Assembly: GCF_000174355.1 (NCBI RefSeq)
Contig: NZ_ACIS01000006.1
Span: 240,434 to 304,433, forward strand
Reading direction: 5' to 3'
DNA: 64,000 bases
DNA from: Pseudogulbenkiania ferrooxidans 2002
GTDB lineage: Bacteria > Pseudomonadota > Gammaproteobacteria > Burkholderiales > Chromobacteriaceae
Shown: positions 23,073 through 32,370 of the stretch, in pieces
How positions within the stretch are numbered: the stretch's first letter is position 1
Layout of the letters: every line of letters starts with the position of its first letter
Made by a program: the position numbers and the translations under genes
The notes under the pieces: model-generated
What the model was told of the DNA's origin: nothing
Databases searched by the model: none
The model's input: only the letters and a program-made list of their open reading frames with translations

Positions 23073-23200
23073 TATGCGACGCCGCAAAACGTTCGAATCC
23101 TTCTCTCACATTCCCGTCAATTATAGTCCGGCAGACCACGAAACCCGGCGCGAGCCATCGGCAAGACGGGCCGGGTAGGGGGTGTCGCGGCGTTCCGCCA

Positions 23201-25450
23201 TCAGGCTCCGCCGGCGGACTGTTTCTGGCGGATCGCCAGCAGCGCCTGATTGCGCAGCGCCTTCAGCAGGTTCAGCGTTTCCGCGTCGGGCTTCAGGCTA
23301 TGGGCATGCCTGCGTTCGCCGTACAGACAGCCGATCGGCTTGTTCTCCAGCACCAGCGGCAGGATCAGGAAGGTCTCCGCCGGCGTGGCGCGGCGCAGCC
23401 AGTTGGGGATGCGGCTGGCGATATTCGGCGCGTTGACGTCCTCGATCAGGATGTCGGCGTTGTGCTCCAGCGCCACGCAGAACACGTTGGCGGACTCCTG
23501 CAGGCTGAAGCGGAATGCCGGGATCATCGCGCCGATCCGCTCGCCAAAACCGGAACGCGCCACCATCTGTCCCAACCGCGGGTCGCGCGTGCACAGCAGC
23601 ACGTGCTCGAACGGGGTGGCGCGAAACAACGTTTCCAGCACGGTCTGCAGCAGCTCGTTCAGGTTGAACGGGCCGAGCAGAGCGTGGGTGAGTTCCTGCA
23701 TGCCGGCGCTCAAGCGGCGCGCGCTGCTGTCGTCGCAGGGCTCTGGTACGGCTGCGAAATCCAGCATCAGGTCGAGCTCCAGCTCTTGCGGCCGGGCTGC
23801 CTGGATGGCTTGGGCGAGCGGCGGAGGGCGAACGCCCGGACGCGTCGAGCCGGCGAGCAGCGCTGAGCCGCGCAGCCGCGCCAGGAAGCTGTCGGGACGG
23901 GCGCTGACCCCGATCGGCTCGACGTGCTCGTCGAACGCCCGCAGCGCGGCACGCACGTGCTCTATCGCCTGCTCCGCGTTCAGCGGCAACACGCGTTGAT
24001 AGCGTTCCAGTAGCGTCTCCAGCGGCTGGCGCGGGGTGCTGCCGGGGTCTTGTGTCAGTTGCGTCAGCTCGGCGGCCAGGTTGGCCAGGATGCACAGCCG
24101 CGCCGCGGCACTGGCTGGCGGGCGGATCGGCCCGGCCGGCAGCAGCTCCATGCTCTGCACGATGCGTGCCGGGAAGCTCCAGTGCTCGGCCACGCTCATG
24201 CCCAGCGCGGCGAAATCCAGCCCCAGGGTATGGATGGTGGCCTGGGTCAGGCTCAGCCCGTTCTCGACCTTGAGGTCGATCAGCCGGCTTTCTTCGCGGA
24301 AATAGAAGCGGCACAGGAGTTCGCCCAGGTGGTGGAACATGCCGCAGATCAGCGCTTCCTCGCTGTCCCCGGCGGCACCGTGCTGCGCCAGTTCGCGCGT
24401 CAGCAGGCCGCAGAAGAAGGTGCGCAGCGCGGTGTCCTTCAAGGTGGCCGCGTGCGCCTTGTTGTGCATGTGTTCGAACAGCAGCAGCGTGATCGCCAGG
24501 TTGCGGATGGTGTCGAAACCGAGGATGACAATGGCGCGCGACACCGTGCTGACCGCGCCGCCGAAGTGGCTGTAATGCACCGAGTTCACCACCCGCAGCA
24601 GCTTGTTGGTGAGGGAGAAGTCCTGCAGGATGATTTCCGCCAGCTCTTGCACCCGGCCGGTATGGTCCTCACTCACCTGGTTGATGGCCTGGATCGCCTG
24701 CGACAGGGCGGGAAAGTCGGCTGAATAGCGCATGCGCTCCAGCAGGCTGTCCCAGGCGGTCGGGCTGGCGCTGCCCTTGATGAAGCGGTGCTGAGCGGTG
24801 AGCCAGGCCTGCAGCGCCGCCAGCAGCGAGGCGGCGTCGGCAAAGCCCTGTCCCGGCGTCGTGTCGAGCGCGCTCGCCATGATGGCGTCCAGTTCGTCAT
24901 CGATCAGCGGGTTCAATTGCCGCAGCGGCGTGCTGCCGGGCGGCTGGCCGGTCAGCAACTGGTGCAGGATGCCGGCCAGCGCGGCGAGGTCGCGCTGGCG
25001 CATGCGGGGCAGGGCATTCGCCGGCGGTGCCGGCAACAGCCCGAGCCCGAGCAGGTGCGGCGTGCGCTCGTCGTCGAGCAGAATGTGGTCCAGGCTCAGC
25101 CAGCCGTGCGCCACGCCTTGGGCGTGGGCGTACATCAGCGCGCCCAGCAGGTCGCAGCACAGTCCCACCGCCTCTTTGCCCGGGAGCACCCCCGAGAGCG
25201 CCAGCAGGCTGGCCAGCGGATGCCAGGCCGGCAGGTCGTAATGCCAAAGGCAGAGCCCGTCGCGCAGTTCCTGCTCGCTGGGCGGGACGATGCCGGGATG
25301 TTTCAGCCGGGTGGCGGGAAAGGTGGCGACGGTCAGTTTCTGCGGCAACGACAGGGTATGGCGGAGCGTGCCGCCGGGGGCGGAAACCGGCAAGCCGGCC
25401 AGTAGCTGGGCGGCGTCGTGGCTCAGGATCGGTGCGGCGTGTGTTGTCAT
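23201..25450 (-). CDS. Pseudokinase-HDOD-GAF signalling protein
   Basis: A 749-residue cytoplasmic protein with three recognisable parts. Residues about 1-215 resemble a Ser/Thr kinase domain, with YAHAQGVAHGWLSLDHILLDD where active kinases have HRDLKPxN. The catalytic Asp is replaced (H115-G-W117), and the DFG site reads LGLGLL, so it is likely inactive. Residues about 235-430 are an HDOD domain (DFPALSQAIQAINQ, VVNSVHY, IVILGFDTIRNL). Residues about 590-745 look like a GAF domain (TPFEHVLLCTRD, LILPLVLENKPIGCLYGER). HDOD proteins act in stress, motility and biofilm signalling. ATG 25450 is preceded by GGGAGAAAA. Divergent from cysD, with a 261-bp gap. Confidence 0.7.
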   Translation of the reverse strand: MTTHAAPILSHDAAQLLAGLPVSAPGGTLRHTLSLPQKLTVATFPATRLKHPGIVPPSEQELRDGLCLWHYDLPAWHPLASLLALSGVLPGKEAVGLCCDLLGALMYAHAQGVAHGWLSLDHILLDDERTPHLLGLGLLPAPPANALPRMRQRDLAALAGILHQLLTGQPPGSTPLRQLNPLIDDELDAIMASALDTTPGQGFADAASLLAALQAWLTAQHRFIKGSASPTAWDSLLERMRYSADFPALSQAIQAINQVSEDHTGRVQELAEIILQDFSLTNKLLRVVNSVHYSHFGGAVSTVSRAIVILGFDTIRNLAITLLLFEHMHNKAHAATLKDTALRTFFCGLLTRELAQHGAAGDSEEALICGMFHHLGELLCRFYFREESRLIDLKVENGLSLTQATIHTLGLDFAALGMSVAEHWSFPARIVQSMELLPAGPIRPPASAAARLCILANLAAELTQLTQDPGSTPRQPLETLLERYQRVLPLNAEQAIEHVRAALRAFDEHVEPIGVSARPDSFLARLRGSALLAGSTRPGVRPPPLAQAIQAARPQELELDLMLDFAAVPEPCDDSSARRLSAGMQELTHALLGPFNLNELLQTVLETLFRATPFEHVLLCTRDPRLGQMVARSGFGERIGAMIPAFRFSLQESANVFCVALEHNADILIEDVNAPNIASRIPNWLRRATPAETFLILPLVLENKPIGCLYGERRHAHSLKPDAETLNLLKALRNQALLAIRQKQSAGGA

Positions 25451-25711
25451 TCTTTTTCTCCCCCGCTGACTATATAAGCAATCTCCCGACTCCGGACAAC
25501 TTTATCCTCGCCGTGGGAGACAGGGCCGCCATCGGGGGCGCCGCTATATGTCCGGTTAGATAGTTTTTTGCTTCCAATAGCGCATATTGATATATCCATT
25601 CGGTTTTGCCTGGCTAGGGGGCTTCCGGTAGATTGGCGTCAAATGGCAGGCGGGTGTGCCGCCTGCTGGCAGGAACAGAACTGGCCACGTGCCAATAGCG
25701 GGCGGAGCAAG

Positions 25712-26626
25712 ATGACTATCAGTGAAGCAAGACTGACTCACCTCAAACAACTGGAAGCAGAGTCGATCCATATCATTCGCGAAGTGGCGGCGGAGTTCGA
25801 GAACCCGGTGATGCTGTACTCCATCGGCAAGGACTCGGCGGTGATGCTGCACCTCGCGCTCAAGGCGTTCTACCCGGGCAAGCCGCCGTTCCCCCTGCTG
25901 CATGTCGATACCACCTGGAAGTTCCGCGACATGATCGCGTTCCGAGACCGCATGGCGGCCAAGGTCGGCATGGAACTGCTGGTGCACACCAACGAAGAAG
26001 GGCGGGCGGCCAACATCAATCCGTTCGACCACGGCAGCGCCAAGTACACCGACGTGATGAAGACCGACGCCCTCAAGCAGGCGCTGAACAAGTACCAGTT
26101 CGACGCCGCCTTCGGCGGGGCGCGCCGCGACGAGGAAAAGTCGCGCGCCAAGGAGCGTGTTTATTCCTTCCGCGACAAGAACCATCGCTGGGACCCGAAA
26201 AACCAGCGTCCGGAACTCTGGAACATCTACAACAGCAAGATCAACAAGGGCGAGAGCATCCGCGTGTTCCCGCTGTCCAACTGGACCGAGCTCGACATCT
26301 GGCAGTACATCTACCTCGAAAACATCGAGATCGTGCCGCTCTATTTCGCCAAGCCGCGCCCGGTGGTCAACCGCGACGGCATGCTGGTAATGGTCGACGA
26401 CGAACGCCTGCCGCTCAAGGAAGGCGAAGTGCCGGAAATGCGCAGCGTGCGCTTCCGCACCCTGGGCTGTTACCCGCTGACCGGCGCGGTCGAGTCAGAA
26501 GCGGCCACGCTGCCGGAGATCATCCAGGAAATGCTGCTCACCACCACCTCCGAGCGCCAGGGCCGCCTGATCGACCACGACCAGGCCGGCTCGATGGAGA
26601 AGAAGAAGATGGAAGGCTATTTCTAA
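25712..26626 (+). CDS. cysD: Sulfate adenylyltransferase subunit 2
   Basis: Catalytic ATP-sulfurylase subunit forming APS from sulfate and ATP, with GTP hydrolysis by CysN. The 304-residue protein belongs to the PAPS reductase/adenylyltransferase family; the PP-loop is seen as [14 protein letters not shown], followed by [16 protein letters not shown] and the C-terminal SGRLID-like segment [24 protein letters not shown], of which the last part is diagnostic. ATG 25712 is preceded by GGAGC and aligns with the family; an upstream in-frame extension (from 25568) is not conserved. It forms a pair with cysN, 87 bp downstream. Confidence 0.9.
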   Translation: MTISEARLTHLKQLEAESIHIIREVAAEFENPVMLYSIGKDSAVMLHLALKAFYPGKPPFPLLHVDTTWKFRDMIAFRDRMAAKVGMELLVHTNEEGRAANINPFDHGSAKYTDVMKTDALKQALNKYQFDAAFGGARRDEEKSRAKERVYSFRDKNHRWDPKNQRPELWNIYNSKINKGESIRVFPLSNWTELDIWQYIYLENIEIVPLYFAKPRPVVNRDGMLVMVDDERLPLKEGEVPEMRSVRFRTLGCYPLTGAVESEAATLPEIIQEMLLTTTSERQGRLIDHDQAGSMEKKKMEGYF

Positions 26627-26686
26627 GCCTGTCCTGACGAGCTTGTCGCGAATACCGCGTGCCGACGTGAATGCCCCCGGCCTCAC

Positions 26687-26696
26687 GTTGGCCGAA
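26687..26696 (+). repeat. Dispersed word GTTGGCCGAA, copy between cysD and cysN
   Basis: Intergenic copy ending 17 bp before the cysN ATG. It lies in non-coding DNA within an operon. Confidence 0.6.
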
Positions 26697-26713
26697 GATG
26701 ACGGAATACCACC

Positions 26714-28150
26714 ATGTCTCACCAATCCGAACTGATTGCCAGCGATATCCTGGCCTACCTGAAACAGCACGAAAACAAGGATCTGCTGCGCTTCATCACC
26801 TGCGGCAACGTCGACGACGGCAAGTCCACGCTGATCGGCCGGCTGCTGCACGATTCCAAGCTGATCTTCGAAGACCAGCTGGCCGCGATCCAGAAGGACA
26901 GCAAGAAGTACAACACCACCGACGAGGACATCGATCTGGCCTTGCTGGTCGACGGCCTGCAGGCCGAGCGCGAGCAGGGCATCACCATCGACGTGGCCTA
27001 CCGCTACTTCTCCACCGAGAAGCGCAAGTTCATCATCGCCGACTGCCCGGGCCACGAGCAGTACACCCGCAACATGGCCACCGGCGCCTCCACCTCGGAC
27101 CTGGCGGTGATCCTGATCGACGCTCGCCGCGGTGTGCAGACCCAGACCCGCCGTCACAGCTACATCGTGAGCCAGCTCGGCATCCGCCACGTCATCGTGG
27201 CGATCAACAAGATGGACCTGGTCGACTTCAGCCAGGAGGTGTTCGACAAGATCCGCGACGATTACCTCGCCTTCGCCGAACACCTGGCGATTCCGGACAT
27301 CCGCTTCGTGCCGATCTCGGCGCTGCGCGGCGACAACGTGGTGAAGCCGAGCGAACGCGCGCCGTGGTACGACGGCGCCACCTTCATGCAGCTCTTGGAG
27401 TCGGTCGAGCTGTCGCACGACGCCGCGCTCGACGCCTTCCGCCTGCCGGTGCAGTACGTCAACCGCCCGCACCTGGACTTCCGCGGTTTCTGCGGCACCA
27501 TCGCCTCCGGCCGCGTGCACCCGGGCGACCAGATTATGGTGTTGCCGTCGGGCAAGACCAGCAAGGTCAAGGCCATCGTCACCGCTGACGGCGATCTGGC
27601 CAGTGCCCACGTCGGCCAGGCGGTCACGCTGACGCTGGAAGACGAGATCGACTGCTCGCGCGGTGACATGATCGTGCGTAGTGGCGAGGTGGAACCCCAG
27701 GTCTCGGCGGCGTTCGATGCCCACATCGTGTGGATGAACGAGGTGCCGTTGCAGGTGGGCAAGGAGTACGCCTTCAAGCTGGCCGGCAAGAACGTGTTCG
27801 GCCGTGTCGAGCACATCCTGCACCGCGTCGACGTCAACACCATGGAGCAGTATGCCGCCGACGAGCTCAAGCTCAACGAGTTCGGCCTGTGCCGCGTCGT
27901 CGTCAATGCCCCGGTGGTGTTCGACGCCTACCGCCAGTGCCGTGGCAGCGGCAACCTGATCGTGATCGACCGCCTGTCCAACGCCACCGCCGGCGCCGGC
28001 ATGATCACCGGCGCCGCGCAGAGCGACAGCAGTGCCCAGGATGCCAACGAACTGGCCCGCCTGCGTGCCTTCGAGCTGGAGTTCAACGCGCTGGTGCGCA
28101 AGCACTTCCCGCACTGGGAAGCCAAGGACATCAGCCAGCTGCTGAAGTAA
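26714..28150 (+). CDS. cysN: Sulfate adenylyltransferase subunit 1 (GTPase)
   Basis: EF-Tu-like GTPase subunit of ATP sulfurylase. The 478-residue protein shows G1 [15 protein letters not shown]3 [11 protein letters not shown] and G4 NKMDLV, followed by the beta-barrel domains. The C-terminal APS kinase (CysC) fusion found in some bacteria is absent, so the route to PAPS, if any, relies on another gene, or the cell reduces APS directly. A strong terminator follows at 28174. Confidence 0.9.
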   Translation: MSHQSELIASDILAYLKQHENKDLLRFITCGNVDDGKSTLIGRLLHDSKLIFEDQLAAIQKDSKKYNTTDEDIDLALLVDGLQAEREQGITIDVAYRYFSTEKRKFIIADCPGHEQYTRNMATGASTSDLAVILIDARRGVQTQTRRHSYIVSQLGIRHVIVAINKMDLVDFSQEVFDKIRDDYLAFAEHLAIPDIRFVPISALRGDNVVKPSERAPWYDGATFMQLLESVELSHDAALDAFRLPVQYVNRPHLDFRGFCGTIASGRVHPGDQIMVLPSGKTSKVKAIVTADGDLASAHVGQAVTLTLEDEIDCSRGDMIVRSGEVEPQVSAAFDAHIVWMNEVPLQVGKEYAFKLAGKNVFGRVEHILHRVDVNTMEQYAADELKLNEFGLCRVVVNAPVVFDAYRQCRGSGNLIVIDRLSNATAGAGMITGAAQSDSSAQDANELARLRAFELEFNALVRKHFPHWEAKDISQLLK

Positions 28151-28173
28151 GCACGGCCAAAGCCCGCCGGTTC

Positions 28174-28210
28174 AATGCCAGTCAGTCGATCTGACTGGCA
28201 TTTTTGTTTT
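28174..28210 (+). terminator. Rho-independent terminator of cysDN
   Basis: Perfect 12-bp stem AATGCCAGTCAG/CTGACTGGCATT with a 5-nt loop, then TTTTGTTTTG. Confidence 0.9.
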
Positions 28211-28540
28211 GTCGGGGCGCCGCAAGGAAAGAGTGTGTCGGTCGGGCGGGCATCTGGCGTGGCCCGGTAGCCACGTCGGCAGTACGGCAGCTTTGGCGGG
28301 TTGTGCGAAATATGCTATTGTGCTGAATTTTGCGGCGATGGCAGCCGGAATGGCGCTGGCCGCCGGCCCCGGCGGGGCTTCTTCTTCAGCAAATTACAAT
28401 TAGTAACAAACAGATACCCGTCCCGCTACGGATTGTGGCGTCTTCTTTGTTATGATGTAACGAATCGTAATGTCAGCGGGTCGACCCCACTGGCCAACGT
28501 CCAATTCCTGCCTCACCCGCTAGTTGCAACTACCTACCCG
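28211..28540. other. Non-coding region upstream of pgaB with extended -10 promoter candidate
   Basis: No gene is visible. A GCCCCGGCGGGGC hairpin occurs near 28366. An extended -10 element, TGtTATGAT, at 28448-28456 lies about 85 bp before the pgaB ATG and is the best promoter candidate; no good -35 accompanies it. Confidence 0.35.
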
Positions 28541-30394
28541 ATGACAATGAATCGCATCCTGTCCCTTGCCATGGGCCTGCTTATCGCCCTGACATCCACC
28601 CTGACCCTGGCGGCGTCCCAGCTGCAGATACTGGGCTATCACGAAATCACCGATAAAGAACAGGCGCTGATTCCGCAGTACGCCATCAGCCCGGCCACCT
28701 TTCTGGCCCAGATGCAGTGGTTCAAGAGCAACGGTTATCACTTCGTCAGCGTCGACGACGTGCTGGCGGATCGCGCCGGCAAGAAGCCGCTACCGCCCAA
28801 GGCCGTGCTGCTGTCGTTCGACGACGGCTACGAGGACGTCTACAGCCAGGTTTTCCCGATTCTGAAGCAGTTCAACGCGCCGGCCCAGATCGCCCTGGTC
28901 GGCAGCTGGCTGGAGCCGCAGGACGGCATGGTCAACTTCGCCGGCCAGGCGGTGCCGCGCAGTCGCTTCCTGTCGCAAAGCCAGATCAGGGAAATGGTGA
29001 AAAGCGGGCTGGTGGAAGTCGCCAGTCACACCTACGGTCTGCACGAAGGCGTGGTGGCCAATCCCCAGGGCAACACCCAGCCGGCCGCCACCACCCGCAT
29101 TTTCCGGGATGGCCGCTATGAAACCGAGAAGGAATACCGCGCCCGGGTGGCGGCCGACCTGCGCCATAACAACGCCTTCCTGCGTCGCTACACCGGCCAG
29201 ACCCCGCGCATCATGGTGTGGCCGTACGGCAGCTATAACCAGCCGCTGGTCGAGATCGCCGCCAAGCTGGGGCTGGTGGTCGACCTGACGCTGGACGATG
29301 GCCCCAATACCGGCCGCATCGCGCTGACCGGGCTGCGCCGCATCCTGCTGGAAAGCGATACCAGCCTCAGCGATCTGGCCACCGATCTGGCCCTGCGTGC
29401 CGGGCCTCACGAGATCATCACGCTGCCCGGCAAGATCATGCATGTCGCGATCGACGACATCTACGACCCGGACCCGGATCGCCAGAATCAGAACCTCGGC
29501 AATCTGCTCGAGCGCATCGTCGCCAGCGGGGTCAATACCGTTTACCTGAAGGCGTTCGCCGATCATGACGGCAACGGCACCGCCGATGCCGTGTACTTCC
29601 CCTCGCGGCGTCTGCCGATGCGGGCCGACCTGCTCAACCGCGTGGTCTGGCAAATCAAGACCCGTACCTCGGTGCAGGCGGTGTACGCCTGGGGGCCGTT
29701 GCTGGTCAGCGCGGCCGCCTCGGGCTCGGTCGAGCGTCCGGGCGCCGTCACGGCGCGGCTGTCGCCGTTCAGCGCGCGCGGGCGCCAGCTGCTGCGCCAG
29801 CTCTACGAAGAGATGGCGTTGGCCGGGCCGATCGACGGTTTGCTGTTCAGCGAGGAACCGGCGTCTGGCGACGCGCCAAGCGGCCGCCAAGAACCGGGCA
29901 TGACCGGGCAGTGGGACCGCTTTGCCCTGGAACTGGCCGCCATCGTGCGGCGCGAGCACCCCGACCTCAAGACGGCGCGAACCCTTTACCGCGCCCCGCT
30001 GCTGAGCACCCAGGGGGCGAACCAGTACGCCCAGGCGTTCCGGCAGATGCTGTCCAGTTACGATTTCACCGTCGCCGCGGTGGCGCCCGCCGAGGATGGC
30101 TGCGTGCCGGAGCGTGCCCTGCACGAGGTGGTGCGCCTGGCGGCCAACCATCCGGGCGGCCTGACCAAGACCGTGTTCGATCTGGCGGCGCCGGGGTGTG
30201 ACCGTTTTGCCACGCTGCCGGGCGAGCCGATGGCCAAGACGGTGAGCCAGCTCTACAGCCGGGGCGTGCAGCACATCGCCTTCTACCCCGCGCCGCTGGC
30301 GGGCGACCAGCAGGCCACGGCGGCGCTGGCGCAGGTATTCGCCATCAAGGGCAACATGATCGGTGCCAAGCCCCGCGCCACCGTGACGCAGTGA
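28541..30394 (+). CDS. pgaB: PgaB-type poly-beta-1,6-N-acetylglucosamine deacetylase
   Basis: A 617-residue exported two-domain protein. After a signal peptide (cleavage near LAASQ, about 25) comes a NodB-like deacetylase domain with metal/catalytic residues D94-D95 (LSFDDGYED), H163 and H168 (ASHTYGLHEG) and WPYGSYNQP. The second half is the PgaB/HmsF glycoside-hydrolase-like domain, starting at MHVAIDDIYDPDPDRQNQN. In PNAG-producing bacteria PgaB partially deacetylates and processes the polymer for export. No pgaA, pgaC or pgaD lies next to it, so it is an orphan here. No lipobox cysteine was seen, unlike E. coli PgaB. ATG 28541 or 28547 are both possible starts. Confidence 0.85.
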   Translation: MTMNRILSLAMGLLIALTSTLTLAASQLQILGYHEITDKEQALIPQYAISPATFLAQMQWFKSNGYHFVSVDDVLADRAGKKPLPPKAVLLSFDDGYEDVYSQVFPILKQFNAPAQIALVGSWLEPQDGMVNFAGQAVPRSRFLSQSQIREMVKSGLVEVASHTYGLHEGVVANPQGNTQPAATTRIFRDGRYETEKEYRARVAADLRHNNAFLRRYTGQTPRIMVWPYGSYNQPLVEIAAKLGLVVDLTLDDGPNTGRIALTGLRRILLESDTSLSDLATDLALRAGPHEIITLPGKIMHVAIDDIYDPDPDRQNQNLGNLLERIVASGVNTVYLKAFADHDGNGTADAVYFPSRRLPMRADLLNRVVWQIKTRTSVQAVYAWGPLLVSAAASGSVERPGAVTARLSPFSARGRQLLRQLYEEMALAGPIDGLLFSEEPASGDAPSGRQEPGMTGQWDRFALELAAIVRREHPDLKTARTLYRAPLLSTQGANQYAQAFRQMLSSYDFTVAAVAPAEDGCVPERALHEVVRLAANHPGGLTKTVFDLAAPGCDRFATLPGEPMAKTVSQLYSRGVQHIAFYPAPLAGDQQATAALAQVFAIKGNMIGAKPRATVTQ

Positions 30395-30426
30395 CCCCTG
30401 GCGCACTCGCGTAGCGAGCCGACAGC

Positions 30427-30456
30427 AAAAAGCCCACGAAAGTGGGCTTTTTGTCG
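30427..30456 (+). terminator. Rho-independent terminator after pgaB
   Basis: AAAAAGCCCAC/GTGGGCTTTTT stem with a 4-nt GAAA loop, directly downstream of pgaB. The flanking A run and T run could let it serve convergent rlmJ as well. Confidence 0.9.
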
Positions 30457-30469
30457 TCGGGCAACAGAT

Positions 30470-30484
30470 AAGGTTGGCCGAAGC
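30470..30484 (+). repeat. Dispersed word AAGGTTGGCCGAAGC, copy between terminator and rlmJ
   Basis: Exact 15-mer starting 14 bp after the pgaB terminator and ending just before the rlmJ stop. The position next to a terminator recalls how DNA uptake sequences sit in Neisseria. Confidence 0.7.
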
Positions 30485-30485
30485 C

Positions 30486-31331
30486 TCAGTTCTCGTGCTG
30501 CTCCAGCGTGAAGCCGGCCCCCTTGTCGAGCCCCAGAACCTCGACCAGGTACGGCATCACCTGCTGCAGCGTGGCGTGTAGCGTCCAGGGCGGGTTGAGG
30601 ATGAACATGCCGCTGCCGTGCATGCCGAAGCCATCCTTGGAGGGGCTTTGCACCGACAGCGTGACGTTGAGCCAGCTCTTCACCGGCAGCTTCTTCAGCT
30701 GCTGCGGCAGCTCCGTCGCTTCCTGGCGTTGCAGGCAGGGATACCATACCGCGTAGGTGCCGGTGGCGAAACGCTTCAGCCCTTCCTTGAGCGCCGTCAC
30801 CACGTGCTGGTAGTCGCGCTTGTCCTCGTACGGCGGATCAATCAGCACCAGGGCGCGGCGCGGCGGCGGCGGCAGGATCGCCTTGATGCCTTCGAAGCCG
30901 TTGGCGGCCTGCACCTGCACCCGGCGCCCGGCATTGGCGAAGTTGTTCTGCAGGATCTGGCTGTCGGTGGGGTGCAGTTCGAACAGGCGCAGCTTGTCGC
31001 CGGCCGGCATCACCTCGCTCGCCACAAGGGGTGAACCGGGGTAGAGCCGCAGCCGGCCGTCCGGATTGAGACGGCGCACCACCTCGACGTAGCCGGCCAG
31101 CGGCTCGGGCAGGTCGTCGCGCTGCCACAGCCGCGCGATGCCGCTCTCGAATTCGGCGTTCTTGGTGGCGTAGCCTTCTTCCAGCGAGTAGCAGCCGGCG
31201 CCGGCGTGGGTGTCGACGTACCAGTAGGGCTTGTCCTTCTGCCCGAGGTAGCGCAGCAGTTCGACTTCGACAAAGTGCTTGAGCACGTCGGCGTGGTTGC
31301 CGGCGTGAAAGGCGTGACGGTAACTCAGCAT
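30486..31331 (-). CDS. rlmJ: 23S rRNA (adenine2030-N6)-methyltransferase
   Basis: SAM-dependent methyltransferase that modifies A2030 of 23S rRNA. The 281-residue protein opens MLSYRHAFHAGNHADVLKH, the RlmJ signature, has VDTHAGAGCY as the SAM-binding motif I and the catalytic DPPY motif at 165-168 (LIDPPYED). Length and motifs match the family. It is convergent with pgaB and lies upstream of nothing obviously linked; the 148-bp gap to truC has no recognised gene. Confidence 0.9.
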   Translation of the reverse strand: MLSYRHAFHAGNHADVLKHFVEVELLRYLGQKDKPYWYVDTHAGAGCYSLEEGYATKNAEFESGIARLWQRDDLPEPLAGYVEVVRRLNPDGRLRLYPGSPLVASEVMPAGDKLRLFELHPTDSQILQNNFANAGRRVQVQAANGFEGIKAILPPPPRRALVLIDPPYEDKRDYQHVVTALKEGLKRFATGTYAVWYPCLQRQEATELPQQLKKLPVKSWLNVTLSVQSPSKDGFGMHGSGMFILNPPWTLHATLQQVMPYLVEVLGLDKGAGFTLEQHEN

Positions 31332-31479
31332 GAATCGGTCTTTCTTCGGTCAGGCGCAGATTGTAGCCGATGGCCGGCGACGCCGCTGCCAGAACCTGGC
31401 CGCGCCAGGCGGCACATGCCGGTGCACAGCGGCGGCCACACGGCACCCCGCTCGGACGCGGAGCGCCGCGGACGCCTGC

Positions 31480-32241
31480 TCAAAGGTTGGCCGAAGCCGC
31501 GCTTCCCAGCCACGCGGACGGCAGCGCGTCCTCCCAGCCCAGGGCGCGCACCACGCCGGCAAAATCGTCGGCCAGCGGCGCGGTCAGGGTCACGGTTTCG
31601 CCGCTGACCGGGTGGGCAAAGCGCATTTCCATGCAGGCCAGCAGCAGGCGCTGGCTGCCGAACAGTTCGCCGAACAGCCGGTTGTGCCGGCCCTTGCCGT
31701 AGGTGGCGTCGCCGATGATGGGATGGGCGATGTGCTTGAGGTGGCGGCGCAGCTGGTGGCGCCGGCCGGTTTCCGGCGTCAGCTCGACCAGCGCGTAGCG
31801 GCTGTGCGGGTACTTGTCGACGGCGTAGGGCAGCTCCACCGTGGCCAAGCGGCGAAACCGCGTCAGCGCCGCCTGCGGCGCGGTGTCGACCTTCTCGCCC
31901 ACCCATTCCAGATCGTCCGGGCGGCGCGTCAGCGCGTGCTCGATCTCGCCCTGTTCGTCCGGCCAGCCGCGCACCACCGCCAGGTAGCGCTTGTCGACCT
32001 GCTGGCGCTCGAACTGCCAGCTCATCTCGCGTCCCATGTCGCGGTCGAGCGCGAACAACAGCACGCCCGAGGTGCCCTTGTCGAGACGGTGCACCGGGTA
32101 GACTCGCTGGCCGATCTGGTCGCGCAACAGCTGGATGGCGAAGCGGGTTTCGTGACGGTCGAGCACGGTGCGGTGCACCAGCAGGCCGGAGGGTTTGTGG
32201 ATGGCGATCAGGCGTTCGTCGCGGTAAAGAATCGGCAGCAT
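31480..32241 (-). CDS. truC: tRNA pseudouridine(65) synthase TruC
   Basis: RluA-family pseudouridine synthase, 253 residues. MLPILYRDERLIAIHKPSG aligns with the E. coli TruC N-terminus, which is why ATG 32241 is chosen over ATG 32271. Catalytic D54 is in HRLDKGTSGVLL and the downstream RRHQLRRHLKHIAHPIIGD motif is present. The gene ends within an extended copy of the dispersed word (31483-31497): the last codons GCT TCG GCC AAC CTT and the TGA are read through it, giving the ending ASANL. Confidence 0.8.
   Translation of the reverse strand: MLPILYRDERLIAIHKPSGLLVHRTVLDRHETRFAIQLLRDQIGQRVYPVHRLDKGTSGVLLFALDRDMGREMSWQFERQQVDKRYLAVVRGWPDEQGEIEHALTRRPDDLEWVGEKVDTAPQAALTRFRRLATVELPYAVDKYPHSRYALVELTPETGRRHQLRRHLKHIAHPIIGDATYGKGRHNRLFGELFGSQRLLLACMEMRFAHPVSGETVTLTAPLADDFAGVVRALGWEDALPSAWLGSAASANL
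31483..31497 (+). repeat. Dispersed word AAGGTTGGCCGAAGC forming the 3' end of truC
   Basis: Exact 15-mer that encodes, on the minus strand, the last five residues of TruC immediately before its TGA. The word appears to have been fixed at the end of the gene. Confidence 0.7.
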
Positions 32242-32370
32242 GGGGCGGGCCAGAGGCGAAAGAGCCGGCATTATGCGCGCCGATGTCGTACCGGGAAAGG
32301 CCCACCCCGGCGTTGTGCGGCGGCAAAGTGTTCTATGGTGGTAATACGTGAAATGACGTTGGAGAACGCC

